Shown in pieces: positions 35,943-45,127 of a stretch of DNA of 64,000 nt. The position numbers and the translations under genes are program-made. Under the pieces are notes generated by a model. That model worked only from the letters and a program-made list of their open reading frames with translations. It searched no databases and was not told the DNA's origin. The DNA comes from Halonatronomonas betaini (lineage in GTDB: Bacteria; Bacillota; Halanaerobiia; Halanaerobiales; Halarsenatibacteraceae), in NCBI RefSeq assembly GCF_015666175.1, contig NZ_JADPIE010000003.1:124001-188000 (forward strand). Reading direction: 5' to 3'. Each line of letters opens with the position of its first letter. The stretch's first letter is position 1.

Positions 35943-36668
35943 TTATAGTGTAATAGCCTCCAGTGCTATTATACTACTATTTTTAATAGCTTCATCTACC
36001 TTATCCCGATGTGGATTATAACTATCAGCATCAAAGTCAATTGCAATCCCGTCAATTGCAAAAATACCACTGGCTGCAACTCCGTGTAAGGAGGCAATAA
36101 CAAATAATACACTGGCTTCCATCTCAACAGCAAGGGCTCCGGCTTCACTATAATAATTATTAGGCAAAGCCTCAATTTCAGGATAAAATGCCCCAACAGT
36201 TAATATTATCCCACTCTGAATCTGTTTGTCAGCTATATCATTAGCTGCTGAAATTAAATTTCTAGTTAAATCCATATCGGCTACTGCCGGGTACTCCTTT
36301 TTAATTAACTGTTCTGTCAGGCCATCTTCTCTAATTGCAGCCTCAGAAATAACAATATCTCCATCTTTTATCTTTAAATCCAAGGAACCGGCAGTACCGA
36401 CCCTTATAATCTCTTTAGCTCCACCTTTAATAATTTCTTCAAAACAGACTGCAGCTCCAGCAGCTCCAACTCCATGGGAAACAACAGTTATTGCCTGACC
36501 ATTATATTTACCATTTATTACCTTATACTCTCGGTTATATGCCACTTCTTCGACATCATCAATAAATTTAGATATCTTATCAACACGGCCAGGATCCCCA
36601 CAGACTATAACTTTATCATTAATTTTATCTGGAGTTGTCTTTAAAATTGGCAACATATTGTCTGACAT
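35943..36668 (-). CDS. Nucleoside phosphorylase (PNP/Udp family)
   Basis: A 241-residue phosphorylase that cleaves a nucleoside with phosphate to base and pentose 1-phosphate. VCGDPGRVDKI near 22 is the phosphate loop; IIRVGTAGSL near 89 and VEMEASVLF near 184 with the ribose-binding Met-Glu pair are typical of the hexameric Udp/DeoD class. Position between mtnA (23 nt upstream) and a trans-sulfuration enzyme suggests methylthioadenosine, uridine or a related nucleoside as substrate. Specificity cannot be read from sequence by eye. Confidence 0.88.
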   Translation of the reverse strand: MSDNMLPILKTTPDKINDKVIVCGDPGRVDKISKFIDDVEEVAYNREYKVINGKYNGQAITVVSHGVGAAGAAVCFEEIIKGGAKEIIRVGTAGSLDLKIKDGDIVISEAAIREDGLTEQLIKKEYPAVADMDLTRNLISAANDIADKQIQSGIILTVGAFYPEIEALPNNYYSEAGALAVEMEASVLFVIASLHGVAASGIFAIDGIAIDFDADSYNPHRDKVDEAIKNSSIIALEAITL

Positions 36669-36691
36669 ATTTATCGCCCCCTATTAAAGAT

Positions 36692-37741
36692 TTATGACCT
36701 TCTTCTATCTTTTATATCTCTTAGACCAGAAACAAAAGGAGGTTTAACAATACCGTATTCTGTAATAATTCCAGTTATATTTTCAGCAGGTGTTATATCA
36801 AAGGCTGGATTATATACTCTTATACCATCAGGAGCAATCACTTCAGAACCGATTTTCTTAACTTCATCTGAAGATCTTTCTTCAATTTCAATAAGATCAC
36901 CATGATCTAAATTATAATCGACTGTTGATCTTGGAGCAACAACATAAAATGGAACTGAATGAACTCTGGCCAATTCTGATAACATATAGGTTCCTATCTT
37001 ATTGGCAGTATCGCCATTGGCAGCTATTCGATCAGCACCAACTAAAATCAGATCAATCCTGCCATCTCTAATTAGCGTGGCAGCAACACTGTCAGCTATT
37101 AAAGTAGCAGGAATATTCTCTTCAACAAGTTCAAAAGCTGTTAATCTGGCACCCTGTAGCCGGGGCCTGGTTTCATCAGCATAAACATGGATATTTTTAT
37201 TATTTCTGTGGGCTTCTCTAATAACCCCTAATGCTGTCCCGTAATCAACTGTTGCCAGGGCTCCAGTATTGCAGTGGGTCAAGATATTTGCAGACATAGG
37301 CACAATCTTATTACCATGTTTGGCCATAGTCTTATTAATTTCAACATCTTCCCGGGCAATATTATTTGCCTCCTGCTCTAGTAATCTGATTAAAGCCTTT
37401 CGATTCTGTCCGCTATTTTTCTTAATAATATTAAACATTCTCTTAGTTGCCCAGCTTAAATTAACAGCAGTAGGACGGGCTTTATTTAAATATTCAATAG
37501 CTTCTTTCATCTGATTTAAAAATTCATTCTCACTAAGGTCATCATATTCTAAAGCAGCTAAATAAACACCATATGCACCGGTAGCTCCAATAGCAGGCGC
37601 TCCTCTAACTACCATATCAGAGATAGCAAAGGCAACCTCCTGGTAATCTTCAGCTTCAAAAAATTCTATTTTCTCAGGTAGCTTTCTCTGATCCAATAAG
37701 ATTAAAGTTTCTCCATCCAATCTAATTGTTTCATACTTCAT
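36692..37741 (-). CDS. mtnA: Methylthioribose-1-phosphate isomerase
   Basis: A 349-residue member of the eIF2B-like aldose-ketose isomerases, converting 5-methylthioribose 1-phosphate to its ribulose form. RGAPAIGATGAYGV near 46, the catalytic cysteine in THCNTGALATVDYGTALG near 155, and the catalytic aspartate in VGADRIAANGDTANKIGTY near 235 are all present. AGGGGGG precedes the ATG. With the phosphorylase downstream it could process methylthioadenosine or 5'-deoxynucleosides. No mtnB, mtnC or mtnD gene is nearby, so the rest of a full methionine salvage route is not evident. Confidence 0.95.
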   Translation of the reverse strand: MKYETIRLDGETLILLDQRKLPEKIEFFEAEDYQEVAFAISDMVVRGAPAIGATGAYGVYLAALEYDDLSENEFLNQMKEAIEYLNKARPTAVNLSWATKRMFNIIKKNSGQNRKALIRLLEQEANNIAREDVEINKTMAKHGNKIVPMSANILTHCNTGALATVDYGTALGVIREAHRNNKNIHVYADETRPRLQGARLTAFELVEENIPATLIADSVAATLIRDGRIDLILVGADRIAANGDTANKIGTYMLSELARVHSVPFYVVAPRSTVDYNLDHGDLIEIEERSSDEVKKIGSEVIAPDGIRVYNPAFDITPAENITGIITEYGIVKPPFVSGLRDIKDRRRS

Positions 37742-37760
37742 AATTATAACCCCCCTTTAG

Positions 37761-38192
37761 TTAGATTCCTGAATCACCAAAACCAGTAGATTTTCTCTCA
37801 CTCTCTGGTAATTTATCAACAGGATTCCATTCAACTTGCTCTATCTGGTGAATTATCAGCTGAGCGATCCTGTCTCCCTTTCTTATTTCAAAATCTTCAA
37901 GGCTGTGGTTTATTAAAATAACACCAACTTCACCCCGGTATCCAGAATCAATAACCCCTGGTGAATTTAAGACTGTAACACCATAATCTTTAGCAAGACC
38001 ACTCCTTGGGTAAACAAAACCACCATAACCCTCTGGAATTGCAATCTTAATACCAGTCTTAATCATCCTGAAATTACCTCCAGTCAGGTTACAGTTTTCA
38101 GCAGCCATTAAATCAATCCCGGCATCTTCACCAGGATGCTGATATTCAGGTAAGTCAATCGATTTATCAATCTGCTTAATTTCTACTTTCAT
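37761..38192 (-). CDS. dut: dUTP diphosphatase
   Basis: A 143-residue trimeric dUTPase that hydrolyses dUTP to dUMP, keeping uracil out of DNA. All five family motifs can be found: AGIDLMA, PRSGLA, GVIDSGYRGEVGV, GDRIAQLII and the C-terminal STGFGDSG. The ATG at 38192 has AGGAGTGG just upstream; the longer frame starting at 38267 lies inside the sleB coding sequence and adds a cysteine-rich tail without family match. mtnA follows after 19 nt. Confidence 0.97.
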   Translation of the reverse strand: MKVEIKQIDKSIDLPEYQHPGEDAGIDLMAAENCNLTGGNFRMIKTGIKIAIPEGYGGFVYPRSGLAKDYGVTVLNSPGVIDSGYRGEVGVILINHSLEDFEIRKGDRIAQLIIHQIEQVEWNPVDKLPESERKSTGFGDSGI

Positions 38193-38209
38193 TATACCAC
38201 TCCTAACTA

Positions 38210-39136
38210 TTACCTTGCAAAAACATGGTTTCCAATTCGAACAATAACATCTCTTCTGGCCATCCATGCCTGTTCATTTGAAGTTTCAGGATTATAAAAG
38301 TATAGAGATCTATCTGTTGGATCTCTGCCATTAACAGCTTCTTGAGCAGCCTGTCTTGTGGAGGGTGAAGGAGCTAAATCTATCTGACCATCTTCAACAG
38401 CGCAGAACTGACCATCCTGCATAATAACACCTTCAATAGTATCAGGAAATTTATCACTGATGACCCGATTTATAATAACTGCACCAACTGCAACCTGCCC
38501 TAAATATGGTTCACCCCGGGCTTCACCGTTGATTGCTCTAGCAAGTAATTCTATTTCCTGGTTAGAAATAGATCTGGCCAGTAGCTGTCTTTCAGTTAAG
38601 TCTTTGGCAGGAACCTGTAATTGATCTCCAGGCCTAATAGAATGATTTTCTAGATCATTTAAAGCAATAATTACACTTGAAGAAGTATTGTATGTCCTTG
38701 CAATTTCATAAAGAGAATCACCACTACTGACATTATATGTAACTAAGTCTTCTTCTGATATATCATCAATATCTGCCTGGGCATTGGCATTAACATTGAT
38801 TGGATAAGACTTTTCAGTAGCTAGATTTAAATCATCTTCACTGTCTAAAAAGTTCTTATTAAAATCCCTTTCAACAGGTTCATCATCATCAAGGGGTATT
38901 TCTAAATCATCACCTGATCTAATCATTCCATTGCCGCTCAGTCCATTCCAGGAGGTTAACCTATCAATACTTATATTATAGCCCATTGAAATTTCATAAA
39001 GAGAATCCCCTTCTTGAACTGTATAAATCAACTTAAAGTCGATCGCACTGGTCTCTAATGGAAAAATAGCCCCAAAAATAAAAACTAAAATAAATACAGA
39101 TATTATAACTTTTAAATTAAATTTTGAAATATTCAT
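38210..39136 (-). CDS. sleB: Cell-wall hydrolase, LysM plus SleB/CwlJ domain
   Basis: A 308-residue exported peptidoglycan hydrolase. The signal segment is at about 8-30 (VIISVFILVFIFGAIF). Two LysM domains follow, at about 38-82 (YTVQEGDSLYEISMGYN) and 133-176 (YNVSSGDSLYEIARTYN). The C-terminal Hydrolase_2 domain runs from about 193 (LLARAINGEARGEP), with the catalytic glutamate in that segment. SleB/CwlJ enzymes open spore cortex, but LysM forms also act in vegetative walls. The ATG at 39136 is preceded by AGGAGTGG; the longer frame adds an unlikely N-terminus. A 96-nt gap separates it from the helicase gene. Confidence 0.9.
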   Translation of the reverse strand: MNISKFNLKVIISVFILVFIFGAIFPLETSAIDFKLIYTVQEGDSLYEISMGYNISIDRLTSWNGLSGNGMIRSGDDLEIPLDDDEPVERDFNKNFLDSEDDLNLATEKSYPINVNANAQADIDDISEEDLVTYNVSSGDSLYEIARTYNTSSSVIIALNDLENHSIRPGDQLQVPAKDLTERQLLARSISNQEIELLARAINGEARGEPYLGQVAVGAVIINRVISDKFPDTIEGVIMQDGQFCAVEDGQIDLAPSPSTRQAAQEAVNGRDPTDRSLYFYNPETSNEQAWMARRDVIVRIGNHVFAR

Positions 39137-39232
39137 ATTTATAATGCCACTCCTTATCAACAAGAACAAAAATTAATTCTACTAATACTTATATTTCTTT
39201 AAAGAATATTAAAATCCTTCATAGTTATCAAA

Positions 39233-41662
39233 TTAACTTTTAAAATCAGGCCAATTTTTATTTAATTTACAGTTCTTTGGCAATGACTTAATAAACCTGC
39301 TGCCATAGCTCTTATCAAGGATTCTTCTATCCAGTAGTATGATTTCCCCTTTATCCTTTTTGGACCTGATTAAACGGCCAAATCCTTGCTTAAACTTGAT
39401 AATAGCTGCCGGGAGTGACTCTTCCCAGAAAGGATTGCCACCAGATTCTCTAATTTTGTCATTTCTAGCAGCAACTATCGGATCTGTTGGAACCTCAAAG
39501 GGCAACTTCATTATAACCAGGCCAGCAAGAGATTCTCCTGGAACATCAATCCCTTCCCAGAAACTACTGGTCCCAAGCAGGATCTGCCGCTTTTTATTCT
39601 TCAATCTCCTTAAGATAACATGCCTGGGGAGATCTCCCTGGGCTAAAATATTAATATTTAGTGCCTTTAATGGCCCTCTATAAATTTCTTTAAATTGATT
39701 TAGCATTTTATAGGATGTAAATAAAATCAAAGTTCTTCCAGCCTTTTTGTCAATATACTCTATTAAATCATCAGAAATTGTATTTAAAAAATCATCATCA
39801 TAAACAGAGGGAATATCTTCTGGAAGATAAATCCCTATCTGATTTTTATAGTCAAAAGGTGATTCAACAATAAGCTCACCGGTCTTATTTAAACCTAATT
39901 TTTTCTTAAAATAATCAAAACTCTCATTTACAGCAAGGGTAGCTGAAGTCATAATATTTGTGGCAACTTTATCAAAAATAACCTCATTTAAAAATTCATT
40001 AACTTCAAGCCTTGCATTCCTCTGAATATAATTATTGCTTCCTCTATTAAAACTTTTTTCTATCCAGAATACATATTCATCTAAATGATCCATATAATTT
40101 AAATTAACCTCAAGTGCATCAGCCATCTCGTTTAATCTGCTTAAATATGCGTTAATCTCAATCAAAGGATTTTCTTCAGCTGTTGATTTTATATCAAAAT
40201 TAGACTCAACTAAATCAAATAGGTTTTCAAATTTATAGGCAGTCTTTTTTAAAAGTGAGATTAATCTATCGCCATAATCTTTCCAGTCTTCTATATTGTC
40301 ATTATTTTTTAAGGTATTTTCTTTTAACCGTAATTTTCTAGAACTTTCTTTTTTCATAAAAGAGCCTAATTCAAAATTATATTGACGATTTAATTCTTCA
40401 ATTTTGTTAAGATTAGGGAATAATTCTTGATCAATAATATCAATTATTTGTTGGCGATCATTGGGATGGATATTATATTCATTTTTGCGAATTCTGATCA
40501 AAGGTGAATGAGTTGAATTCATTATCCTATTTATTAAATTATTTAATGCTGGCGGATAAAAATCCTGACCACTAATCTTTGTAGCAACTTCTGATAAATT
40601 ATGGGCTTCATCAATAATTAATTCCTGATAGTCAGGGAGAACACTGTAAGCTTTATTCTTTAAAATCCCATCAGCCAGCAAAAGATGGTGATTAACAACT
40701 AAAATATCACTCTGATAAATTGATTTTCTGGCTCTTTGAAAATAACACTTTTTAAGATAAGGGCAGGCTGAGTTTAAACACATATCCGACTCTGAAGCAA
40801 ATTCAGACCAGAGATTATTATCAATTTTTAAAGTAAGATCACTTTTAGAACCATCAAAGTTCTCTTTATTAGTCTGATCATCAATATACTGAGCCACATT
40901 TTTTAATTCAGAGTTATTATCATTTCTCTTTAATATGTTTTTTAGTTTTCGATAACAGATATAATTAGACCTGCCCTTAACAAGAGTGGCCTTAAAATCA
41001 AAGGGCATAATTTCTTTTAAAAAGACCAGGTCTTTATTAATTAACTGCTGTTGCAAATTAATTGTATTAGTAGAGATTATAACAGGTACATTATTTTGAT
41101 GGGACCAGATTAAAGCCGGAATTAGATAGGCAAATGACTTTCCTGTGCCTGTGCCAGCCTCAACCATTAATTTTCCATTATTATTAAAGGTCTCAATTAT
41201 TTCTTTTAAAACCTCTATCTGCTCTTCTCTTTCCTGATAATTTTCCAGAGAATTAGCAAGCTGTCCTCCAGGTTTAAAATATTTGATTATCTCCTCTTTA
41301 TCAAGGAGCTCTAATTCATCAATACTATCAGGACTTACAACTATATAACTGTCAGTAACACCATTATTAATAATAATAAAACCAATTCCTTTATTGCCTA
41401 ATTTAGAGGCAATTCTAATATCTGCCGGGGAAGGTCTCAAATCAGCTGAGGGGTGATTATGAATAACAACATCACCTGGTTTAAGATTACTAATAATTGC
41501 CGGAGCCATACTTTCATTACCCCGGCTGACTGCTTTAATAGAAGTCAAAACTTCCTGCTTTCCATCATAGACACCCTGAAAAAATACTTCCTGACCTCTT
41601 GCAGCATCAATCTGGTCTCGCATATATTCAATTGTATCTTCAGTAAATAGTTTGTTTTCCAT
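39233..41662 (-). CDS. dinG: DinG-family helicase with N-terminal JAB/JAMM domain
   Basis: An 809-residue fusion. Residues 1-130 form a JAB/MPN metalloprotease-like domain with a complete JAMM signature: E25, H68 and H70 in HNHP, S78 and D81. The rest is an XPD/DinG-type superfamily 2 helicase: Walker A AGTGTGKS at 169-176, a cysteine set for a 4Fe-4S cluster (YICYRK, MCLNSACPYLKKC), DEAH box IIDEAHNLSE, and helicase motif VI GFGRLIRSKKDKG near the end. In Bacillus the DinG partner domain is a DnaQ exonuclease; here a JAB domain takes that place. It likely unwinds DNA in repair. The JAB substrate is unknown. nfo lies 10 nt upstream. Confidence 0.92.
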   Translation of the reverse strand: MENKLFTEDTIEYMRDQIDAARGQEVFFQGVYDGKQEVLTSIKAVSRGNESMAPAIISNLKPGDVVIHNHPSADLRPSPADIRIASKLGNKGIGFIIINNGVTDSYIVVSPDSIDELELLDKEEIIKYFKPGGQLANSLENYQEREEQIEVLKEIIETFNNNGKLMVEAGTGTGKSFAYLIPALIWSHQNNVPVIISTNTINLQQQLINKDLVFLKEIMPFDFKATLVKGRSNYICYRKLKNILKRNDNNSELKNVAQYIDDQTNKENFDGSKSDLTLKIDNNLWSEFASESDMCLNSACPYLKKCYFQRARKSIYQSDILVVNHHLLLADGILKNKAYSVLPDYQELIIDEAHNLSEVATKISGQDFYPPALNNLINRIMNSTHSPLIRIRKNEYNIHPNDRQQIIDIIDQELFPNLNKIEELNRQYNFELGSFMKKESSRKLRLKENTLKNNDNIEDWKDYGDRLISLLKKTAYKFENLFDLVESNFDIKSTAEENPLIEINAYLSRLNEMADALEVNLNYMDHLDEYVFWIEKSFNRGSNNYIQRNARLEVNEFLNEVIFDKVATNIMTSATLAVNESFDYFKKKLGLNKTGELIVESPFDYKNQIGIYLPEDIPSVYDDDFLNTISDDLIEYIDKKAGRTLILFTSYKMLNQFKEIYRGPLKALNINILAQGDLPRHVILRRLKNKKRQILLGTSSFWEGIDVPGESLAGLVIMKLPFEVPTDPIVAARNDKIRESGGNPFWEESLPAAIIKFKQGFGRLIRSKKDKGEIILLDRRILDKSYGSRFIKSLPKNCKLNKNWPDFKS

Positions 41663-41672
41663 TAAAATCCAC

Positions 41673-42512
41673 CTATTTCCTGAGTTCTTTTAATATATCA
41701 ACATCAGGATCATGGTCAAGATCATCAAACCACGGAGTTTCTAATATAAATGTTTTATCAGCTAATTTAGGATGATTTATTATCTCAGTAAATCCTTCTT
41801 TCCCAATATAACCTTCACCAATATGGGCATGTCTATCTTTATTTGTTCCTAATTCAAATTTAGAATCATTTAAATGCAATACTTTAAGTTTATCTAAACC
41901 TGGGCCAGTTTCAATCTTATCAAGCAATTGATCTAAACCCTCTTTAGTAGCGACATCATAACCAGCAGAAAAAGCATGGCAGGTATCAATACAAAAACCA
42001 ACTCTTTCTGGCTCATTCAACTTAGTTATAATTTCATTGAGTTCATCGATAGTTTTACCGATAGCAGTCCCTGCCCCGGCAACATTCTCTAATAATATTT
42101 CAGTATTTCCTTCAGTTTCATCCAGCACCTTATTTAAACCATCAATAATTCTTAAAATTCCTTTTTCTTCGCCAGAGCCAGTATGACTTCCAGGATGAAA
42201 TACCAGGTATTCAGCACCGATTTTGTCAGATCTTCTATAATCATCAATCAGTCCCTGAATAGATTTTTCCCATAAATTTTTCTTAGGAGATGCTAGATTA
42301 ATTAAATATATTGAGTGGACAACAACAGGATTAATTTTATTAGATTTTCTAGAACTTTTAAAATCATTTATTAGTTCATCTCCCAGGGCACTATTCTTCC
42401 AGCCACGAGGATTATTCACAAATATTTGAACAGAATTACAACCAATTTCTGCTGCTCTTGTAATAGCTTTATCAATTCCACCGGCTATTGATACATGTTT
42501 ACCAAGTTTCAT
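41673..42512 (-). CDS. nfo: Endonuclease IV (AP endonuclease)
   Basis: A 279-residue TIM-barrel AP endonuclease that cuts DNA 5' to abasic sites. Zinc ligands are visible in VFHPGSHTG, LLENVAG, CIDTCHAFSAGYD, HLNDSKFELGTNKDRHAHIGEG and ILETPW. The ATG at 42512 follows GAGAGGAGT; an 18-nt longer frame has no such signal. It is followed 10 nt later by the JAB-DinG helicase, so the two repair genes are probably co-transcribed. Confidence 0.97.
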   Translation of the reverse strand: MKLGKHVSIAGGIDKAITRAAEIGCNSVQIFVNNPRGWKNSALGDELINDFKSSRKSNKINPVVVHSIYLINLASPKKNLWEKSIQGLIDDYRRSDKIGAEYLVFHPGSHTGSGEEKGILRIIDGLNKVLDETEGNTEILLENVAGAGTAIGKTIDELNEIITKLNEPERVGFCIDTCHAFSAGYDVATKEGLDQLLDKIETGPGLDKLKVLHLNDSKFELGTNKDRHAHIGEGYIGKEGFTEIINHPKLADKTFILETPWFDDLDHDPDVDILKELRK

Positions 42513-42539
42513 ATAATTGACTCCTCTCAAATAATTAAA

Positions 42540-42580
42540 AAAACATAAACTAGAAAAAACTAGTTTATGTTTTTCAGTTG
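42540..42580 (-). terminator. Terminator of the rpsO-pnp unit
   Basis: A 14-bp stem AAAACATAAACTAG/CTAGTTTATGTTTT (42540-42553 with 42560-42573) around an A6 loop lies between the pnp stop and nfo. The minus strand ends in TTTTTTTAA, giving a proper U-tract. Confidence 0.85.
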
Positions 42581-42600
42581 TTATTTTATTTTAAGCAATA

Positions 42601-44712
42601 TTACTCTTTATCTTCTTCATCAAGTTCTTCAAGAGCTTGAACCCGTGATAGATTTATTCTATCCTGATTATCTATTTTTATTACCTTAACTGGAACCTCA
42701 TCACCAACACTGACAATATCTTCAACTTTGTCAACATGATAATCAGCCAGTTCAGAAATATGAATTAATCCTTCTTTACCAGGTAAAATTTCAGCAAAAG
42801 CTCCAAAATTCATGATCTTTTTAACTGTACCTGTATAAATTTCACCAACGACTACATCTCTAGTCAGATTCTCAATCATTTTCCTGGCTTCTTCGCCACC
42901 TTGTTGATCATTAGACATAACATAGACTGTACCGTCATCTTCAATATCAATTTTTGCACCAGTTTCATCAATTATTTTATTGATCATCTTTCCACCTGGA
43001 CCAATAACATAACGGATCTTTTCTGGATCAATTTTCATAGTTATTATAGATGGCGCATTTGGTGATAGTTCAGGACGGGGTTCAGCAATAGCTTCAGACA
43101 TCTTTTCAAGGATATGAAGTCTTCCTTCTTTTGCCTGCTCTAAAGCATTTCTCATAATATCTTTGGAGATACCGGTAACTTTAATATCCATCTGTAAGGC
43201 TGTTATTCCATCCTTTGTACCAGCGACTTTAAAGTCCATGTCACCTAAGTGATCTTCAAAACCCTGGATATCAGATAATATTGCCACATCATCATCTTCT
43301 TTTATTAATCCCATAGCAATACCGCTTACAGGGGCTGAAATTGGAACACCGCCATCCATTAAAGCCATAATGCTTCCACAGATACTTGCCTGTGAAGAAG
43401 AACCATTGGATTCAAGGACTTCTGAAACGAGTCTGATTGTATAAGGGAATTCATCCTGACCAGGTAAAACAGGACCAATTGCTTTTTCTCCTAAATGACC
43501 ATGACCAATCTCTCTTCTGCCAGGACCTCTCATTGGGCTGGTTTCTCCAACACAGAAAGGAGGGAAGTTATAATGATGCATAAATCTCTTGGTCTCATCA
43601 TCACCAAGGCCAAAAATAGTCTGTTCATCACTGGATGATCCCAGAGTTAATACACTTAAAGCCTGAGTCTCACCTCTGGTGAATAATCCAGAACCATGAA
43701 CTCTAGGAATTAAGTCTACTTCAGCTGAAATCGGTCTTACTTCATCTAGACTTCGACCATCCGGTCTTTTACCATTACTCATAACTTCTTCTCTAAAGAC
43801 TTTTTTAGTTACATTATCTAATTCATCTTTAATTAAACCATCAAATTCTTCAGCCTGTTCTTCATCTAAAGTTTCCATAAATTCATCATAAACTCTATCT
43901 TTAACATTGCTGATAGCTTCTTCTCTTTCCTGCTTTAACTTAATAAATACAGCATCTCTCAATTCAGCTTCAGCCATTTCAAATAATTGCTTTTTATATT
44001 CCTCTGGTAATTCTGGAGGAGTAAATTCCATCTTTTCTTTACCAATTTCTTCACGCATTTTAATCTGCATTTGAGCCAGCTTTTTAATTTCTTCATGGGC
44101 TAAATCAAGAGCATCTAAAAATACATCTTCAGAAACCTCATTAGCAGAAGCTTCAACCATCATAACTGCCTCTTCTGTTCCTGCAACTAATAGATCAAGA
44201 TCTGACTCTTCAGAAAGATCTTCATCAGGATTAATTTTTAGCTCACCATCAATCAGACCAATTCTGACACCGGCAATCGGACCATCAAATGGTATATCAG
44301 AAATCATTAAAGCAGCAGATGCTGCATTCATAGCCACAACAGCAGGGTCATTGTCATCTTCGACAGCGAGTATTGTTGCAACGACCTGAATATCATGTCT
44401 AAACCCTTTTGGAAATAAAGGCCTTAAAGGACGATCAATTAATCTAGCATTTAAAGTTGCTTGATCTCTTGGTCTACCCTCTCGTCTGTTTACACTGCCA
44501 GGTATTTTACCGATAGCATAGATTCTTTCTTCATAATTAACCATTAGCGGCAAGAAATTCACGCCAGGACGAGGTTCTGACATAGTGGCAGTTACAAGTA
44601 TTGAAGTATCACCATAAGTCGCCATTATTGAACCATTTGCCTGTTTTGCCATCTTACCAGTTTCAAGCTTTAATTTAGTACCATTAATCTCATGTTCCCA
44701 GGATTTTACCAT
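42601..44712 (-). CDS. pnp: Polyribonucleotide nucleotidyltransferase (PNPase)
   Basis: A 703-residue phosphorolytic 3'-5' exoribonuclease of the RNA degradosome. Two RNase PH domains are seen (first from about 10, second from about 325 with PDGRSLDEVRPI and SDEQTIFGLGDDETKRFMHHYNFPPF region), then KH (IRYVIGPGGKMINKIIDETGAKIDIEDDG region near 560) and S1 (GEIYTGTVKKIMNFGAFAEILPG near 625). The glutamate-rich tail is usual. rpsO lies directly upstream, a conserved arrangement in bacteria. Confidence 0.98.
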   Translation of the reverse strand: MVKSWEHEINGTKLKLETGKMAKQANGSIMATYGDTSILVTATMSEPRPGVNFLPLMVNYEERIYAIGKIPGSVNRREGRPRDQATLNARLIDRPLRPLFPKGFRHDIQVVATILAVEDDNDPAVVAMNAASAALMISDIPFDGPIAGVRIGLIDGELKINPDEDLSEESDLDLLVAGTEEAVMMVEASANEVSEDVFLDALDLAHEEIKKLAQMQIKMREEIGKEKMEFTPPELPEEYKKQLFEMAEAELRDAVFIKLKQEREEAISNVKDRVYDEFMETLDEEQAEEFDGLIKDELDNVTKKVFREEVMSNGKRPDGRSLDEVRPISAEVDLIPRVHGSGLFTRGETQALSVLTLGSSSDEQTIFGLGDDETKRFMHHYNFPPFCVGETSPMRGPGRREIGHGHLGEKAIGPVLPGQDEFPYTIRLVSEVLESNGSSSQASICGSIMALMDGGVPISAPVSGIAMGLIKEDDDVAILSDIQGFEDHLGDMDFKVAGTKDGITALQMDIKVTGISKDIMRNALEQAKEGRLHILEKMSEAIAEPRPELSPNAPSIITMKIDPEKIRYVIGPGGKMINKIIDETGAKIDIEDDGTVYVMSNDQQGGEEARKMIENLTRDVVVGEIYTGTVKKIMNFGAFAEILPGKEGLIHISELADYHVDKVEDIVSVGDEVPVKVIKIDNQDRINLSRVQALEELDEEDKE

Positions 44713-44730
44713 AAATCAACCTCCTATTTA

Positions 44731-44760
44731 AAAGACAGGGAGCGGTAAATCCGCTCCCTA
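44731..44760 (-). terminator. Hairpin between rpsO and pnp
   Basis: GGGAGCGG/CCGCTCCC stem (44738-44745 with 44752-44759), followed on the minus strand by TGTCTTTT. It sits in the 54-nt rpsO-pnp gap and may be a partial terminator or RNase III processing site. Confidence 0.75.
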
Positions 44761-44766
44761 AATAAA

Positions 44767-45033
44767 TTATTTTCTTATTCCAAGACTGGATATCAATTCA
44801 CGATATCTTTCAACGTCATTATTTTGAAGATATTTTAACATTCTTTTTCTTCTACCGACCATTTTAAGTAGCCCTCTGCGGCTATGATTATCATTCTTGT
44901 GTTCTTTTAGATGTTCAGTTAACTCTTTAATTCTTTCAGTTAATAATGCAATCTGAACTTCAGGAGAACCAGTATCTCCTTCTTCTCTCTGGTATTCCTT
45001 GATAACCTCTTCTTTTCTCTCTTTACTTATCAT
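44767..45033 (-). CDS. rpsO: Ribosomal protein S15
   Basis: An 88-residue primary 16S rRNA-binding protein of the small subunit. The sequence [35 protein letters not shown] and [11 protein letters not shown] are diagnostic. The ATG at 45033 is preceded by AAGGAGGTGG, so the longer frame upstream is not used. A possible regulatory hairpin occupies the leader, and pnp follows after a hairpin. Confidence 0.99.
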   Translation of the reverse strand: MISKERKEEVIKEYQREEGDTGSPEVQIALLTERIKELTEHLKEHKNDNHSRRGLLKMVGRRKRMLKYLQNNDVERYRELISSLGIRK

Positions 45034-45060
45034 TAATTCCACCTCCTTAATTATTAATAC

Positions 45061-45105
45061 TCCAGTAACCAAGATTTCGCTGGTGGTACGAAAATCCTAG
45101 TAACG
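45061..45105 (-). promoter_or_regulatory. rpsO leader hairpin, S15 autoregulation candidate
   Basis: In the 94-nt gap between ribF and rpsO the minus strand folds as ACTAGGATTTTCG (45100-45088) against CGAAATCTTGGT (45078-45067), 12 pairs with one bulged T and a 9-nt loop. A G-U pair lies next to a G-C pair in the lower stem, the kind of motif S15 recognises in 16S RNA and in known rpsO leaders. The regulatory role is inference. Confidence 0.5.
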
Positions 45106-45127
45106 GAAAACTTCTACCTAAACAATT

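Noticed and set aside
38193-38267. N-terminal cysteine-rich extension of dUTPase (25 residues)
   Set aside because: It overlaps the sleB coding sequence, and a clear AGGAGTGG-ATG start lies downstream at 38192.
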